NCBI RefSeq assembly: GCF_003634695.1
Contig: NZ_RBWV01000013.1
Coordinates: 248,001 to 312,000, forward strand
From: Motilibacter peucedani
Lineage (GTDB): Bacteria; Actinomycetota; Actinomycetes; Motilibacterales; Motilibacteraceae
DNA: 64,000 bases
Direction: 5' to 3'
Both the position numbers and the translations under genes were made by a program. A model generated the notes under the pieces. The model did no database searches. It was not told where the DNA came from and saw nothing but the letters and a program-made list of their open reading frames with translations. Positions 16,792 to 25,093 of this stretch are shown in pieces; position 1 is the first letter of the stretch; each line of letters begins with the position of its first letter.

Positions 16792-17675
16792 CGACCACCA
16801 CGCGTACCCCGCCCGTGCCGGCCACAGAGGCACCGCGCCGCCCCCGGCGCGGGACCTCACGCGGCACCGTGCTCTTCTACGCCGTCCTGCTGCTGTTCGC
16901 GGTGCTCTACATCTACCCGTTCGTCATCCAGCTCGGCACCGCCTTCAAGACCAACGTCGACTCCACGGCGCACCCGCTCAACCCGTGGCCGTCGCACTGG
17001 TCCACGGCCGCCTTCCGCCAGCTCGCGGACGCCGACTTCCCTCGGTGGTTCGCCAACTCGGTCTTCGTGACGCTGTGCGTCACCGCCGGCCGGGTCTTCT
17101 TCGACTCGCTGGCGGGGTACGCGTTGGCGCGGCTGCACTTCTTCGGCCGCGACATGCTCTTCGATGCGGTGCTGGCGGTGATGGCCGTGCCGGGCGTGGT
17201 GCTGCTCATCCCGAAGTTCCTCGTGCTCAACCAGCTCGGCATGTACAACTCCTACAGCGGGATGATCGTCCCGCTGCTGGTCGACGCGGCCGGCGTCTTC
17301 ATCATGCGCCAGTTCTTCCTCTCGGTGCCGCTCTCGGTCGAGGAGGCGGCGCGCGTCGACGGTGCGAGCACCTTCCGCACGTTCTGGTCGGTGGTGCTGC
17401 CGATGGCGCGACCAGCGCTGATCACGCTGACGATCCTGTCGTTCCAGGGCTCCTGGAACGAGTTGCCGCACTTCATCGTGTCGAGGCAGGACCCGAAGCT
17501 GAACACGCTCACCACAGGGGTCGCCTCCCTGGTGACCGGGCAGTACGGCAGCGGCAACCAGTACCCGCTCAAGCTGGCGGCCGCGCTGCTCATGACGATC
17601 CCGGTGGCGCTCGTGTTCTTCACGTTCCAGCGGCACTTCACCCGAGGGGGCACCGAGGGGGCGGTGAAGGGGTGA
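16788..17675 (+). CDS. Sugar ABC transporter permease (MalG-like)
   Basis: 295 residues, six membrane segments, with the EAA motif VEEAARVDGASTFRTFWSVVLPMARP at about residues 183-208. The GTG start overlaps the previous stop (GTGA), giving tight coupling with the MalF-like partner. A Pro/Arg-rich N-terminal tail of about 25 residues precedes the first membrane segment. Together the three genes encode the solute receptor and channel of a CUT1 sugar importer. Confidence 0.93.
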   Translation: MTTTTRTPPVPATEAPRRPRRGTSRGTVLFYAVLLLFAVLYIYPFVIQLGTAFKTNVDSTAHPLNPWPSHWSTAAFRQLADADFPRWFANSVFVTLCVTAGRVFFDSLAGYALARLHFFGRDMLFDAVLAVMAVPGVVLLIPKFLVLNQLGMYNSYSGMIVPLLVDAAGVFIMRQFFLSVPLSVEEAARVDGASTFRTFWSVVLPMARPALITLTILSFQGSWNELPHFIVSRQDPKLNTLTTGVASLVTGQYGSGNQYPLKLAAALLMTIPVALVFFTFQRHFTRGGTEGAVKG

Positions 17676-17700
17676 GCGGGCGGCCTGCGACGATGCCGGG

Positions 17701-18141
17701 ATGACGTGGGACGTGTACGCGCTGAGGGCACCCGGGGTCCGGTCGGTCGAGGCGCTGCCCGAGGGCTACGAGCCGCCGGCGGTCGGTCCGTTCGACGAGG
17801 TGCTCGCGCTCGTGCGCGAGGCTCTGCCCGACGTCGATGCGAGCAACGAGAGCTGGCTGACCCTGCGCCGGCCGGGGTTCTCGCTCGAGATCGGGCTGGG
17901 CAAGAGCGTCTCGGTGCACGACGTCTACTTCTACGTGACGGTCGAGGACGAGGACGCGCACTCCGCGGTCAGCGCGGTCCTCGACGTGTGCCGGGCGCTG
18001 CGGATCACGCCCTACGACACCGAGACCGGCGAGGTCCTCACCACGGAGTCAGGCCCGCCGGCCTACCGCCCGCCCACGCCCGACGAGGACGAGGACGAGC
18101 CGCGCGGCCTGCGACGGCTGTTCGGGCGGCGCAAGGGCTGA
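17701..18141 (+). CDS. Conserved soluble protein of unknown function (146 aa)
   Basis: Begins MTWDVYALRAPGV and has a mixed alpha/beta character, followed by an acidic stretch (PDEDEDEP) and a basic C-terminus (RRLFGRRKG). No signal peptide or membrane segment is visible. The start lies 25 bases after the permease stop, on the same strand, so it could be at the end of the sugar-transport transcript. I do not recognise a function. Confidence 0.7.
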   Translation: MTWDVYALRAPGVRSVEALPEGYEPPAVGPFDEVLALVREALPDVDASNESWLTLRRPGFSLEIGLGKSVSVHDVYFYVTVEDEDAHSAVSAVLDVCRALRITPYDTETGEVLTTESGPPAYRPPTPDEDEDEPRGLRRLFGRRKG

Positions 18142-18156
18142 CCGCTCGACACCTGC

Positions 18157-18918
18157 TCAGCGGGTGACGAAGTCCCACACGGCCTCGGTGAGCAGGTCAG
18201 GCGTCTCGACCTGCGGCAGGTGGCCGGTGCAGGGCAGCAGCCGGAACTCCGCGCCGGGAACCGCTGCCGCATACGCGCGTCCGTAGTCCGGCGTCACGAT
18301 GCGGTCCGCCTCGCCCCACACCACCAGAGTGGGGGCGGTGACCCCGCTGAGTCGCCCGGCCAGCGTCGCGTCGGTCATCGCGCGCCCGGCGTAGTCCTCG
18401 ATCACCGGCCGGTTGGCCGCCATGCGAGCGCGGGCCTCGGGCGGCAGGGCGGCCGGGTCGATGCCGTAGCGCTGGGGGTCGGCGTAGCTGAGCTGGGCCA
18501 GCTCCGCCGGGGTCAGCGCGAAGAAGTCGGCGACCGGCTGCCCCGGCACCTCGAGGCCGACGGCGTCGACCAGCACGAACCGCGTCGTCCGCGGCGAGCC
18601 GAGCAGGGCCAGCTCGGCCGCCACCCACCCGCCGATCGAGTTGCCGACCACCGTGACGTCGTGCAGGTCGCGGGCGTCGAGCAGCTCGGCGTACGCGGTG
18701 GCGAGCCCCGCGATGGTGCTGGTCTCCTCGGGCCGCGGGGTGCCGTCCCAGCCCGGGTGGGTCGGCGTCAGGACGTGCGCGGGCCTGGTGGCGGCCAGGC
18801 GCTCGGCCCAGGGGAGGACCGTGGCCGGCCCGCCGCCGCCGTGGAGGAGCAGGACCGGCCGGTCGCCCGGGGTGCCGTGCTCGGTCAGCTGGATCTCAGG
18901 AGTGACGATGGGTTTCAT
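18157..18918 (-). CDS. Alpha/beta hydrolase
   Basis: 253 residues with a complete alpha/beta-hydrolase signature: oxyanion-hole LLLHGGGGPA, nucleophile elbow VVGNSIGGW (Ser about residue 96), acid residue in VVWGEADRIV (Asp about 205) and catalytic His in CTGHLPQVE (about 232). The HGGGG form and the small size suggest an esterase or a C-C bond hydrolase; the substrate is unknown. ATG 18918 is chosen because it lies at the divergent promoter shared with the MarR gene; an upstream alternative would overlap the repeat elements. Regulation by the divergent MarR protein is likely. Confidence 0.9.
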   Translation of the reverse strand: MKPIVTPEIQLTEHGTPGDRPVLLLHGGGGPATVLPWAERLAATRPAHVLTPTHPGWDGTPRPEETSTIAGLATAYAELLDARDLHDVTVVGNSIGGWVAAELALLGSPRTTRFVLVDAVGLEVPGQPVADFFALTPAELAQLSYADPQRYGIDPAALPPEARARMAANRPVIEDYAGRAMTDATLAGRLSGVTAPTLVVWGEADRIVTPDYGRAYAAAVPGAEFRLLPCTGHLPQVETPDLLTEAVWDFVTR

Positions 18919-18959
18919 ATAAGGAACCTTAGGACAGGACCCTGATATCAGCAACCTTG
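18917..18959. promoter_or_regulatory. Pair of 15-bp direct repeats, likely MarR binding sites
   Basis: ATATAAGGAACCTTA (18917-18931) and ATATCAGCAACCTTG (18945-18959) match at 12 of 15 positions and are offset by 28 bp. The first contains the inverted repeat TAAGG-AA-CCTTA and overlaps the hydrolase start codon; between them lies the palindrome CTGATATCAG (18942-18951). Position and symmetry fit a MarR operator controlling both divergent genes. Confidence 0.6.
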
Positions 18960-18979
18960 CCCGGCGCTAGGATGGATGC

Positions 18980-19396
18980 ATGGCTCCCTCGCTGCAGCAG
19001 GTCGGTCTGGCGGTCAAGCGCCTGCAGTGGCGCCACCACCGCGAGGCGAACCGCCGCCTCGCCGAGCTCGGCCTCTCGCTCGTGCAGTGGGACGTCCTGC
19101 GCCACCTGCACGACCAGCCCGACGCCTCGCTGCACGCCATCGCGGTGCTGACCTTCCAGACCGACCAGTCGATGGGCGAGCTGGCCAGGCGCATGGTCGT
19201 CCGTGGCCTGGTGGAGCGCGTGCCGGGCCCTGGGCGGCAGGTGCGTCACCGGCTCACCGAGGCGGGGGAGGAGCTGCGTACGCGTGGCGGTGCCGTCCTC
19301 GACGGCGTCATGGAAGCCTCGCTCGGCCGGCTCTCGGAGGAGGAGCTGACGACGCTGCACGAGCTGCTCGTCCGTGCCGCGGCGCCCGGCGGCTAG
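18980..19396 (+). CDS. MarR-family transcriptional regulator
   Basis: 138 residues, the usual MarR length. The winged HTH spans about residues 30-100: the recognition helix region TFQTDQSMGELARRMVVRGLVER, then the wing VPGPGRQVRHRLTEAG. N- and C-terminal helices should form the dimer interface. MarR proteins commonly repress a divergently transcribed gene and respond to small aromatic or hydrophobic ligands, so the alpha/beta hydrolase is the obvious target. Confidence 0.92.
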   Translation: MAPSLQQVGLAVKRLQWRHHREANRRLAELGLSLVQWDVLRHLHDQPDASLHAIAVLTFQTDQSMGELARRMVVRGLVERVPGPGRQVRHRLTEAGEELRTRGGAVLDGVMEASLGRLSEEELTTLHELLVRAAAPGG

Positions 19397-19397
19397 C

Positions 19398-20852
19398 ATG
19401 CGCCGGGTGGGACAGGCCTCGCGGCGCCCGGTCGCCCCGGCGGTCGGTGCGACCGCACTGGCCGTGTTCGTCGTCCTCCTGGCGGTCGCTGGCCGCTACG
19501 GCTACCACCGTGACGAGCTCTACTTCCTCCAGGCCGGCCGCCACCTCGCGTGGGGCTACCCCGACCAGCCGCCGCTCGTGCCCGCGCTGGCTCGGCTCGC
19601 CAGCTGGATCGACGCCGACTCGCTGACGGTCCTGCGCGTGCCGTCGGCCCTGTGCGCCGCTGCCGTCGTGGTCGTCGCCGCCCTGACGGCCCGCGACCTC
19701 GGAGCTCGCACCTCCGGCCAAGTGCTCGCCGCGTGCGCAGCTGCCCTCGACGGGACGGCGCTCGGCACCGGTCACCTGCTCAGCACCGCCACCACCAACC
19801 TCCTCGGCTGGACGGTCGTCACCTGGCTCGTCGTGCGGCTGGTGAAAGGCGCAGGGCTCGCGACGTGGCTGGCGCTCGGCGCCGCTGCGGGCATCTCGAT
19901 GCTCGCTCACCCGCTGGCCGCCGTGCTCCTGGTCGGGTGCGCCGCGAGCGTCCTCGCAGTGGGACCCCGTTCGCTGCTCGCGCCACCGGGACCGGTGCTG
20001 GCGGCGGGCGTCGCTGCAGTCCTGGCGCTGCCCTACGTGGTGTGGCAGGCGCGGCACGGCTTCCCGCAGCTCGACGTGGCGAGCAGCGTCTCCGGTGGCG
20101 GCTCGACCTCGTCCGAGCCGCGCGCGCTGTTCCTGCCGCTGCAGGTGCTGCAGACCGGCCCGTTCCTCGCACCCGTGTGGATCGCCGGACTGGTCGCGCT
20201 CTGGCGCGACCGGTCGCTGCGCTTCCTCGCCGTCACGTACGCGCTGCTGGCCGCCGCCTTCCTCGTCCTCGGCGGGAAGCCCTACTACCTCTCGGGCATG
20301 TACCCCCTGCTCTTCGCCGCGGGCGCGCAGCCGCTGCTGGACGCGGTCCGCCGCCGCTGGGTGGTGCCCGCCCTGCTCGTCCTGTCGCTCCCCGTCGTCT
20401 ACCTGACGCTGCCGGTCGTGCCGTTCGGTGCTGCCGGGGTGCCGCTGGCGGTGAACCCTGATGCTGCGGAGACGATCGGCTGGCCGGGCTACGTGCGGGA
20501 GGTCGCGGAGGCGTACCACGCCGCGCCACCCGGCACCGTCGTGCTGACGCAGAACTACGGCGAGGCCGGCGCGGTCGACCGCTACGGTGCGGCGCTCGGC
20601 CTGCCGCGCGCCTACAGCGGCCACAACGGCTACTGGTACTGGGGTTCGCCTCCCGAGTCGACGTCGTCGGTGCTGGCAGTGGGGTTCGACGCTCCTACGC
20701 TGCAGCGCTGGTTCGGCACCGTCCGGCAGGTGGGCGAGCTGCACAACCGGTGGGACGTCGACGGCGAGGAGCAGGGCAAGCCGCTCTGGGTGTGCTCGTC
20801 ACCGCGGGAGGACTGGCCGTCGCTCTGGCCGCAGATGGCGAGGCTGGCGTAG
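19398..20852 (+). CDS. Polytopic membrane glycosyltransferase (PMT/GT39-like)
   Basis: 484 residues with about ten membrane segments. The first extracytoplasmic loop has the GT-C acidic signature RYGYHRDELYFLQAGRHLAWGYPDQPPLVP (Asp-Glu at about residues 39-40), typical of PMT_2/dolichyl-phosphate-sugar-dependent transferases. These use polyprenyl-phosphate sugars to glycosylate lipids or proteins on the outer face of the membrane. ATG 19398 is one base after the MarR stop, so the two are probably co-transcribed. The acceptor is unknown. Confidence 0.88.
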   Translation: MRRVGQASRRPVAPAVGATALAVFVVLLAVAGRYGYHRDELYFLQAGRHLAWGYPDQPPLVPALARLASWIDADSLTVLRVPSALCAAAVVVVAALTARDLGARTSGQVLAACAAALDGTALGTGHLLSTATTNLLGWTVVTWLVVRLVKGAGLATWLALGAAAGISMLAHPLAAVLLVGCAASVLAVGPRSLLAPPGPVLAAGVAAVLALPYVVWQARHGFPQLDVASSVSGGGSTSSEPRALFLPLQVLQTGPFLAPVWIAGLVALWRDRSLRFLAVTYALLAAAFLVLGGKPYYLSGMYPLLFAAGAQPLLDAVRRRWVVPALLVLSLPVVYLTLPVVPFGAAGVPLAVNPDAAETIGWPGYVREVAEAYHAAPPGTVVLTQNYGEAGAVDRYGAALGLPRAYSGHNGYWYWGSPPESTSSVLAVGFDAPTLQRWFGTVRQVGELHNRWDVDGEEQGKPLWVCSSPREDWPSLWPQMARLA

Positions 20853-20857
20853 GCCGC

Positions 20858-21343
20858 TCAGGCCTTGCCCTCGTAGCGCAGACGGGCGTCGTGCTCGAGG
20901 CCGAACTCCCTGCGCAGCGAGGAGAACAGCAGGAAGACGAACCAACCGAACCCGAGCGCCACACCGATGACGAGAAGGCCCGGTGCCCAGCCGACCCCTC
21001 CGTAGGCCAGGGACCCGAGGGCCCCGCCGCCGTGTGCCCGCCGTCGGGGCGAGGTCGGTGCCTCAGGGCGCAGCGGCAGCCCCGCACGACGGCGACGCTC
21101 GGACTCCCGGAACCTGCGGTGGGGCTGGACGAAGCTGCCCACGAGGGTGACAGAGAGCAGCGTGATGAAGAAGGCCTAGCCCGCGGGCGGGAGGTCGGAG
21201 TCGAAGCAACCGGCGTACAGCCCGACCTCGATGCCGACGGCGACAGCGAGCACCATCAGCAGCAGCAGGAAGATGACCGCCCGGCGCGCCCAGTACGAGA
21301 GGCCCCGGTCCACCCAGGTCGTGCCCAGGATGCCGAGCGACTC
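20858..21343 (-). pseudogene. Degenerate tandem copy of the small T7SS-linked membrane protein
   Basis: Reading this frame gives a colinear paralogue of the adjacent 21361-21894 protein: ESLGILGTTWVDRG matches ESLPLLGTSWVERG, and both end EHDARLRYEGKA. The frame has an internal TAG at 21176-21178, exactly where the intact copy has an AAG Lys codon, with no change in length around it. The copy also lacks the first ~20 residues and any ATG or GTG before the homology; it begins just after the stop of the intact gene. A truncated product from GTG 21142 is conceivable. Confidence 0.85.
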
Positions 21344-21360
21344 TGCCTGAGCCCGCCGGG

Positions 21361-21894
21361 TCAGGCTTTCCCCTCATAACGCAGGCGGGCGTCGTGCTCG
21401 ACGCCGTACTCGCGCTGCAGTGCGAAGAACAGCATGAAGACGAACCAGCCGAAGCCTAGGACCACGGCTAGAGCGAAGAAGCCCTGAGCCAGCCCCACGC
21501 CTCCGTAGGCCATTGCCCCGAGCGCTCCACCGCCCGCGCCTCGGGTTCGGTTCTTGCGGTAGTCGGGCCGCAGGGGATCGCCGTCCCTGCGTCGCCGCTC
21601 CGCCTCGCGGGTGCGACGGTAGGGCTGGACGAAGCTGCCGATGAGGCACACAGTGACCAGGCCCACGAACACGACCTTGGCCAAGCCGGGCAGGTCCGAC
21701 GTGAGGAAGGCGTAGTAGACGCCGAACTCGACACCTACGGCGACCGCGAGGGGAACGAGCACGAGGAAGAGGATCAAGGCCCGCCGGAGCCAGTACGACG
21801 GACCCCGTTCCACCCACGACGTCCCCAGGAGGGGAAGCGACTCCGGCGCTGGCCGAGAGTCCGAGGGGCGTCGTGGCCGTGGACTGGGGGTCAC
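21361..21894 (-). CDS. Small membrane protein adjacent to T7SS effector, candidate immunity protein
   Basis: 177 residues. Three or four membrane segments: about 35-57, 65-88 and 137-160, separated by a basic cytoplasmic loop (TREAERRRRDGD). The GTG start overlaps the stop of the upstream effector gene (GTGA), so it is translated with it. A tandem, degraded copy follows. The combination of a WXG-domain effector with glycine-rich hydrophobic C-terminus, a coupled polytopic membrane protein and extra copies of it is the layout of type VII toxin-immunity pairs such as staphylococcal TspA/TsaI. That role is inference; no sequence homology to TsaI is claimed. Confidence 0.72.
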   Translation of the reverse strand: MTPSPRPRRPSDSRPAPESLPLLGTSWVERGPSYWLRRALILFLVLVPLAVAVGVEFGVYYAFLTSDLPGLAKVVFVGLVTVCLIGSFVQPYRRTREAERRRRDGDPLRPDYRKNRTRGAGGGALGAMAYGGVGLAQGFFALAVVLGFGWFVFMLFFALQREYGVEHDARLRYEGKA

Positions 21895-23219
21895 CCGAAC
21901 ACGCTGTGCCACAGATGTTCTCCCGCGTGTGCGACACCCTTGCCCATCTTGGCGATGTCGTCGCCGACCCGGGCGCCGGTGTGACCGATGCCGTCGAGCG
22001 TACCCATGACGACGCCGTCCTTGTGGATGTCCTCGCTCCAGTGCTCGTGGAAGGCCTGGTAGGCGAAGTCGCCGACGCCGATCACCGCCGCGCCAGCCAC
22101 CAACGTCACTGCGGCCACCGGCACCTCCACGGGAGCCGCCGCGATCGCGGCCACGGTGCCCGCCCCTGCCAGGAGTCCCACAGCAGCCGAGCCGTAGTCG
22201 GCACCGATCGCGTGAGCGGGTGACCAGCCCTTGTCGATGTCGTCGTTCACCTGCACCTGCGCGACGAAGGCGGAGGCCGCGATGTCGATGACCGGGATCT
22301 CCTTGGCGAACCCGAGGAAGTCAGGCAGCTCGGCCAGCCGGCCGACCCGGGCCAGCTCGGCGGCGTCGCCGAGCTTGTAGTTGAGCGCCTTGCTCAGCGG
22401 CAGCTCGCCCTCGTGTGCCTCGGCGGACGCGAGGCTGGTCCTCAGGTCCTTGATCTCGTTCGCGACCCGGCTGTGGGCCACCCGTGCGGGGTCGGACTTC
22501 GGCAGGTTCATGCCGCGCGCCTGGTAGGCGGCGCGCGCCGCCTTGAAGTCGGCTCTCGCGCGCTTCATGTCGTCGTGCAGCCTCTGGATCTTGCCGGGGA
22601 GCGCCTTGGCCGCCTGGCTGTTGGCCTCGTGCGGGACGACGTAGAGACCCTTGAGGTAGTCGCCCATCGTCGTCCAGTCGGCGGGGTTCGGGTCGGCACC
22701 GCCGTCGCTCACGACCTCGAGCACCTTCTGCAGGCCGTCCTCGGCGACCAGCCGAAAGCCCTGCGCCGTCTGCAGGGCGTCGTCGTACTCGCTGGTGTAG
22801 GTCCGCAGCGCCGACAGGGCCTTCTGGTCCTCCTCGGAGGGCTCCGACCCTGGTGGCCCCACGAAGGTCAGCGTGCCGGGTACGCCTTCGGCCCCGACCG
22901 GCGCGCCGGCGTCCCGGGCGACCGCAGCCGCCTCGTGCAGGGTGTTCTCGACCTTCTGCAGCTGCGAGGCCAGTGTCGTCAGGATGCCGGAGACGTTGGC
23001 GACGACCTCGCTCAGCACACCGGCGGTCAGCGAGTCGGCGGTCCAGGCCTTCTCGAAGGACTCCGCCGCCTCGCCCTTCCAGCCGGCGTGCCCGACCAGG
23101 CCCTCGACGTCGGCGCTGAGCGCTGAGACGACGCCCTTCATCTTCTCCGGCGCCCGCCCGAGGGTGGTGCCCATGTCGGCGATCCCGGACATGTCGCCGC
23201 CGACCCAGCTCTCGGCCAC
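21891..23219 (-). CDS. Large WXG-domain T7SS substrate / effector candidate
   Basis: 442 residues starting at GTG 23219. The N-terminal ~110 residues form a WXG100-like helical hairpin with the turn HAGWKGEAAESF (about residues 45-56). A helical middle region (about 130-290) follows, then a hydrophobic, Gly/Ala-rich segment (about 345-385: GSAAVGLLAGAGTVAAIAAA, then VTLVAGAAVIGVG) and a His/Asp/Gly-rich tail ending HLWHSVFG. The WXG domain marks it as a type VII export substrate. The glycine-zipper-like C-terminus could insert into membranes. It starts one base after the stop of the small EspC-like gene and is coupled to the membrane protein downstream. Confidence 0.85.
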   Translation of the reverse strand: MAESWVGGDMSGIADMGTTLGRAPEKMKGVVSALSADVEGLVGHAGWKGEAAESFEKAWTADSLTAGVLSEVVANVSGILTTLASQLQKVENTLHEAAAVARDAGAPVGAEGVPGTLTFVGPPGSEPSEEDQKALSALRTYTSEYDDALQTAQGFRLVAEDGLQKVLEVVSDGGADPNPADWTTMGDYLKGLYVVPHEANSQAAKALPGKIQRLHDDMKRARADFKAARAAYQARGMNLPKSDPARVAHSRVANEIKDLRTSLASAEAHEGELPLSKALNYKLGDAAELARVGRLAELPDFLGFAKEIPVIDIAASAFVAQVQVNDDIDKGWSPAHAIGADYGSAAVGLLAGAGTVAAIAAAPVEVPVAAVTLVAGAAVIGVGDFAYQAFHEHWSEDIHKDGVVMGTLDGIGHTGARVGDDIAKMGKGVAHAGEHLWHSVFG

Positions 23220-23220
23220 C

Positions 23221-23517
23221 TCAACCCTCCATCAGGTCGTCGAACAGCCCGTGGACGTCGACGTCGTGCCGCTCGTAGGACTCGCGCGCTGCCTTCAGCT
23301 TCTCGCCGTGCTCGCGGATCGTCTCGCCCATCGACGTGTGGAGGATGTCGAGGGCCTCCATCACCGCACGCAGCGTCCCGTCCAGGGAGCCGTCGCCCGT
23401 CGCCGCCTGCGCCGGGGTGACGTCGGAGTGGCTCGCGTCGTAGACGTCGGCCTCCTTGGCGAAGCGGCCCGACATGCTCTGCAGGTCGGCGAGCACGAGC
23501 TCGAAGCTGTCAGCCAC
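23221..23517 (-). CDS. Small EspC/WXG-like T7SS secretion partner
   Basis: 98 residues, entirely helical in appearance, beginning ADSFELVLADLQSMSGRFA. It lacks a strict WXG turn but has the size and helical-hairpin pattern of EspC/WXG-like substrates, and a C-terminal YxxxD export motif (YERHD, about residue 83). It overlaps the upstream SseB-like gene by eight bases and is followed after one base by the large effector gene, so it is probably the heterodimer partner or chaperone of that effector. Confidence 0.82.
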   Translation of the reverse strand: MADSFELVLADLQSMSGRFAKEADVYDASHSDVTPAQAATGDGSLDGTLRAVMEALDILHTSMGETIREHGEKLKAARESYERHDVDVHGLFDDLMEG

Positions 23518-23839
23518 GGCGGTTCCCTCCCAGTCGTTCGAGGTCGTCCTCGGTCCACCCGGGAGAGCCCGGCGGGACGACCGGGTCGACGAGCACTCCG
23601 CGCAGGCCAGCGGCCCGAGCCAGCTCAGGCAGCCGGTCGCCAGGCACGGCCACCCACGGCTGCGCCGGGCCCAGCGCCTCGACGAGCCGGGCCGTGCTCG
23701 TGAACGCGACCAGCACGGCGGCTCCGGTGCCGTCGAGGCGCGGCTCGATGCGTACGCGGCCCGGCTCCCCGGGATGCGCGGGCACGAGGAGCAGGCCGTC
23801 CGGCACTGCGCCCAGCTCCTCGACCTTCGTCTCAGGCAC
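23510..23839 (-). CDS. SseB-like domain protein in the T7SS operon
   Basis: 109 residues. The core (LLLVPAHPGEP, AVLVAFTSTARLVEALG, WVAVPGDRLPELARAAGLRGVLVDPV) matches the pattern of SseB-like proteins, which are frequent neighbours of actinobacterial type VII genes. GTG 23839 overlaps the mycosin stop region by eight bases and the end overlaps the next gene by eight, so it is firmly inside the operon. Its molecular role is not known; a chaperone or adaptor role is only a guess. Confidence 0.75.
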   Translation of the reverse strand: MPETKVEELGAVPDGLLLVPAHPGEPGRVRIEPRLDGTGAAVLVAFTSTARLVEALGPAQPWVAVPGDRLPELARAAGLRGVLVDPVVPPGSPGWTEDDLERLGGNRRG

Positions 23840-25085
23840 GCCTGCTCCGCCGGAGCAGGAGCGCCGCGCCCAGCGCGGCGAGCACCACGACGGCCCCGCC
23901 ACCCAGAGCCCAGGCAGGAGCCGACGAGGATCCGTCGGCCGCGCCGCCCGCCGTCGCGCCCGCCGACGCGGCGGCGCCGGGCGGCTGGGTGGCGGCGACC
24001 GCTGCGGCAGCGGCCGCTGCTGCGGCGGACGCGGCTGCCACGTCGCTGGCCGGCGCCGCACCCGAGTCGTCCGACGGGCTGGCGGAGGCGCTCGAGGACG
24101 GAGCGGGGGAGGCGGACGGTGTCGCGGGTGCCGCAGGCAGCAGCGGGTTGGTGGTGACCGCCGGCACGGTGGCCGTGAGCGCGCGCACCGGGTCGACGAT
24201 GCCGAAGCCGTACTCCGGGTCGCGCCCCTTCGGCCCCTTGTCGTCCGCGGTCGTGATGAGCCGGTTGATCACACCAGCGGCGTCGAGCTTCGGGTAACGG
24301 GCGCGGACGAGCGCGGCGGTCGCCGACACGAGGGCGGTCGACGCGCTCGTGCCGGAGCCCTTGAGGTAGCCCGTGCCCTTGCCCGGCCCGATGATGTCGA
24401 CGCCAGGAGCGGAGAGCACGACGGCCTTCCCGCTGACGGACACCTTCGGTGGGAAGGCGCCCTTCTCGTCGACGGCTGACACGGCGACCACGCCCGGCAA
24501 CGAGGCGGGGCTCGTCACCTCGTTCTCGCCCTCGTTGGTGTTGCCGGCCGCTGCCACGACGACGACGTCCTTGCTCTGCGCGTAGGCGACGGCCTGGGCG
24601 AGGCTGCGCAGCTCGATGGCGTCGCCGAAGGAGAGGTTGATGACACGGGCGCCGTGGTCGGCCGCCCACCGGACGCCGTCAGCCGCCTCGGCGATGTCGA
24701 AGTAGGTGCGACCCCCACGGACCGGGAGGATCTTCGCGCCGGGCGCCAGTCCGCGCACCGAGCGGACGCCGTCGCCCGTCCCGGCGATGAGGCCCGCCAT
24801 CAGTGAGCCGTGGCCGGTGATGTCGCGCTGCCCGTGCGTGCCTGCGGGCGGGAAGTCCGTGCCGTTGAGCACCTGCCCGGCGAGATCAGGGTGGGCGGCG
24901 TTCACGCCGGAGTCGACGAGCCCGACCACCACTCCGCGCCCGGTGCTGAGCCGGTTCGCCTGCGCGGCATGGAGGAAGGCCAGCTGCCACCCAGGCCGGC
25001 TCGGGCTCGCCGCCTGCGCCGGAGGCGCCGTCAGCGGCAGCAGCCCGAGCAGGGCGGCGCCGACGACCACCGGCCACCGGCGCAC
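23832..25085 (-). CDS. mycP: Mycosin-type subtilisin protease of the T7SS (MycP, copy 1)
   Basis: 417 residues: signal peptide (to about residue 27, APPAQA), S8 protease domain and a C-terminal Ala/Ser/Pro-rich linker leading to a membrane anchor (about 385-407, then RRSRRA). The catalytic triad is visible: Asp in VVVGLVDSGVN, His in DITGHGSLMAG, and Ser in GSGTSASTALVSA. Mycosins sit on the outer side of ESX machines, stabilise the complex and cleave substrates. GTG 25085, nine bases after the stop of the PPE-like gene, is used because it directly precedes the signal peptide. Confidence 0.94.
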   Translation of the reverse strand: MRRWPVVVGAALLGLLPLTAPPAQAASPSRPGWQLAFLHAAQANRLSTGRGVVVGLVDSGVNAAHPDLAGQVLNGTDFPPAGTHGQRDITGHGSLMAGLIAGTGDGVRSVRGLAPGAKILPVRGGRTYFDIAEAADGVRWAADHGARVINLSFGDAIELRSLAQAVAYAQSKDVVVVAAAGNTNEGENEVTSPASLPGVVAVSAVDEKGAFPPKVSVSGKAVVLSAPGVDIIGPGKGTGYLKGSGTSASTALVSATAALVRARYPKLDAAGVINRLITTADDKGPKGRDPEYGFGIVDPVRALTATVPAVTTNPLLPAAPATPSASPAPSSSASASPSDDSGAAPASDVAAASAAAAAAAAAVAATQPPGAAASAGATAGGAADGSSSAPAWALGGGAVVVLAALGAALLLRRSRRA

Positions 25086-25093
25086 CGAGCGCG

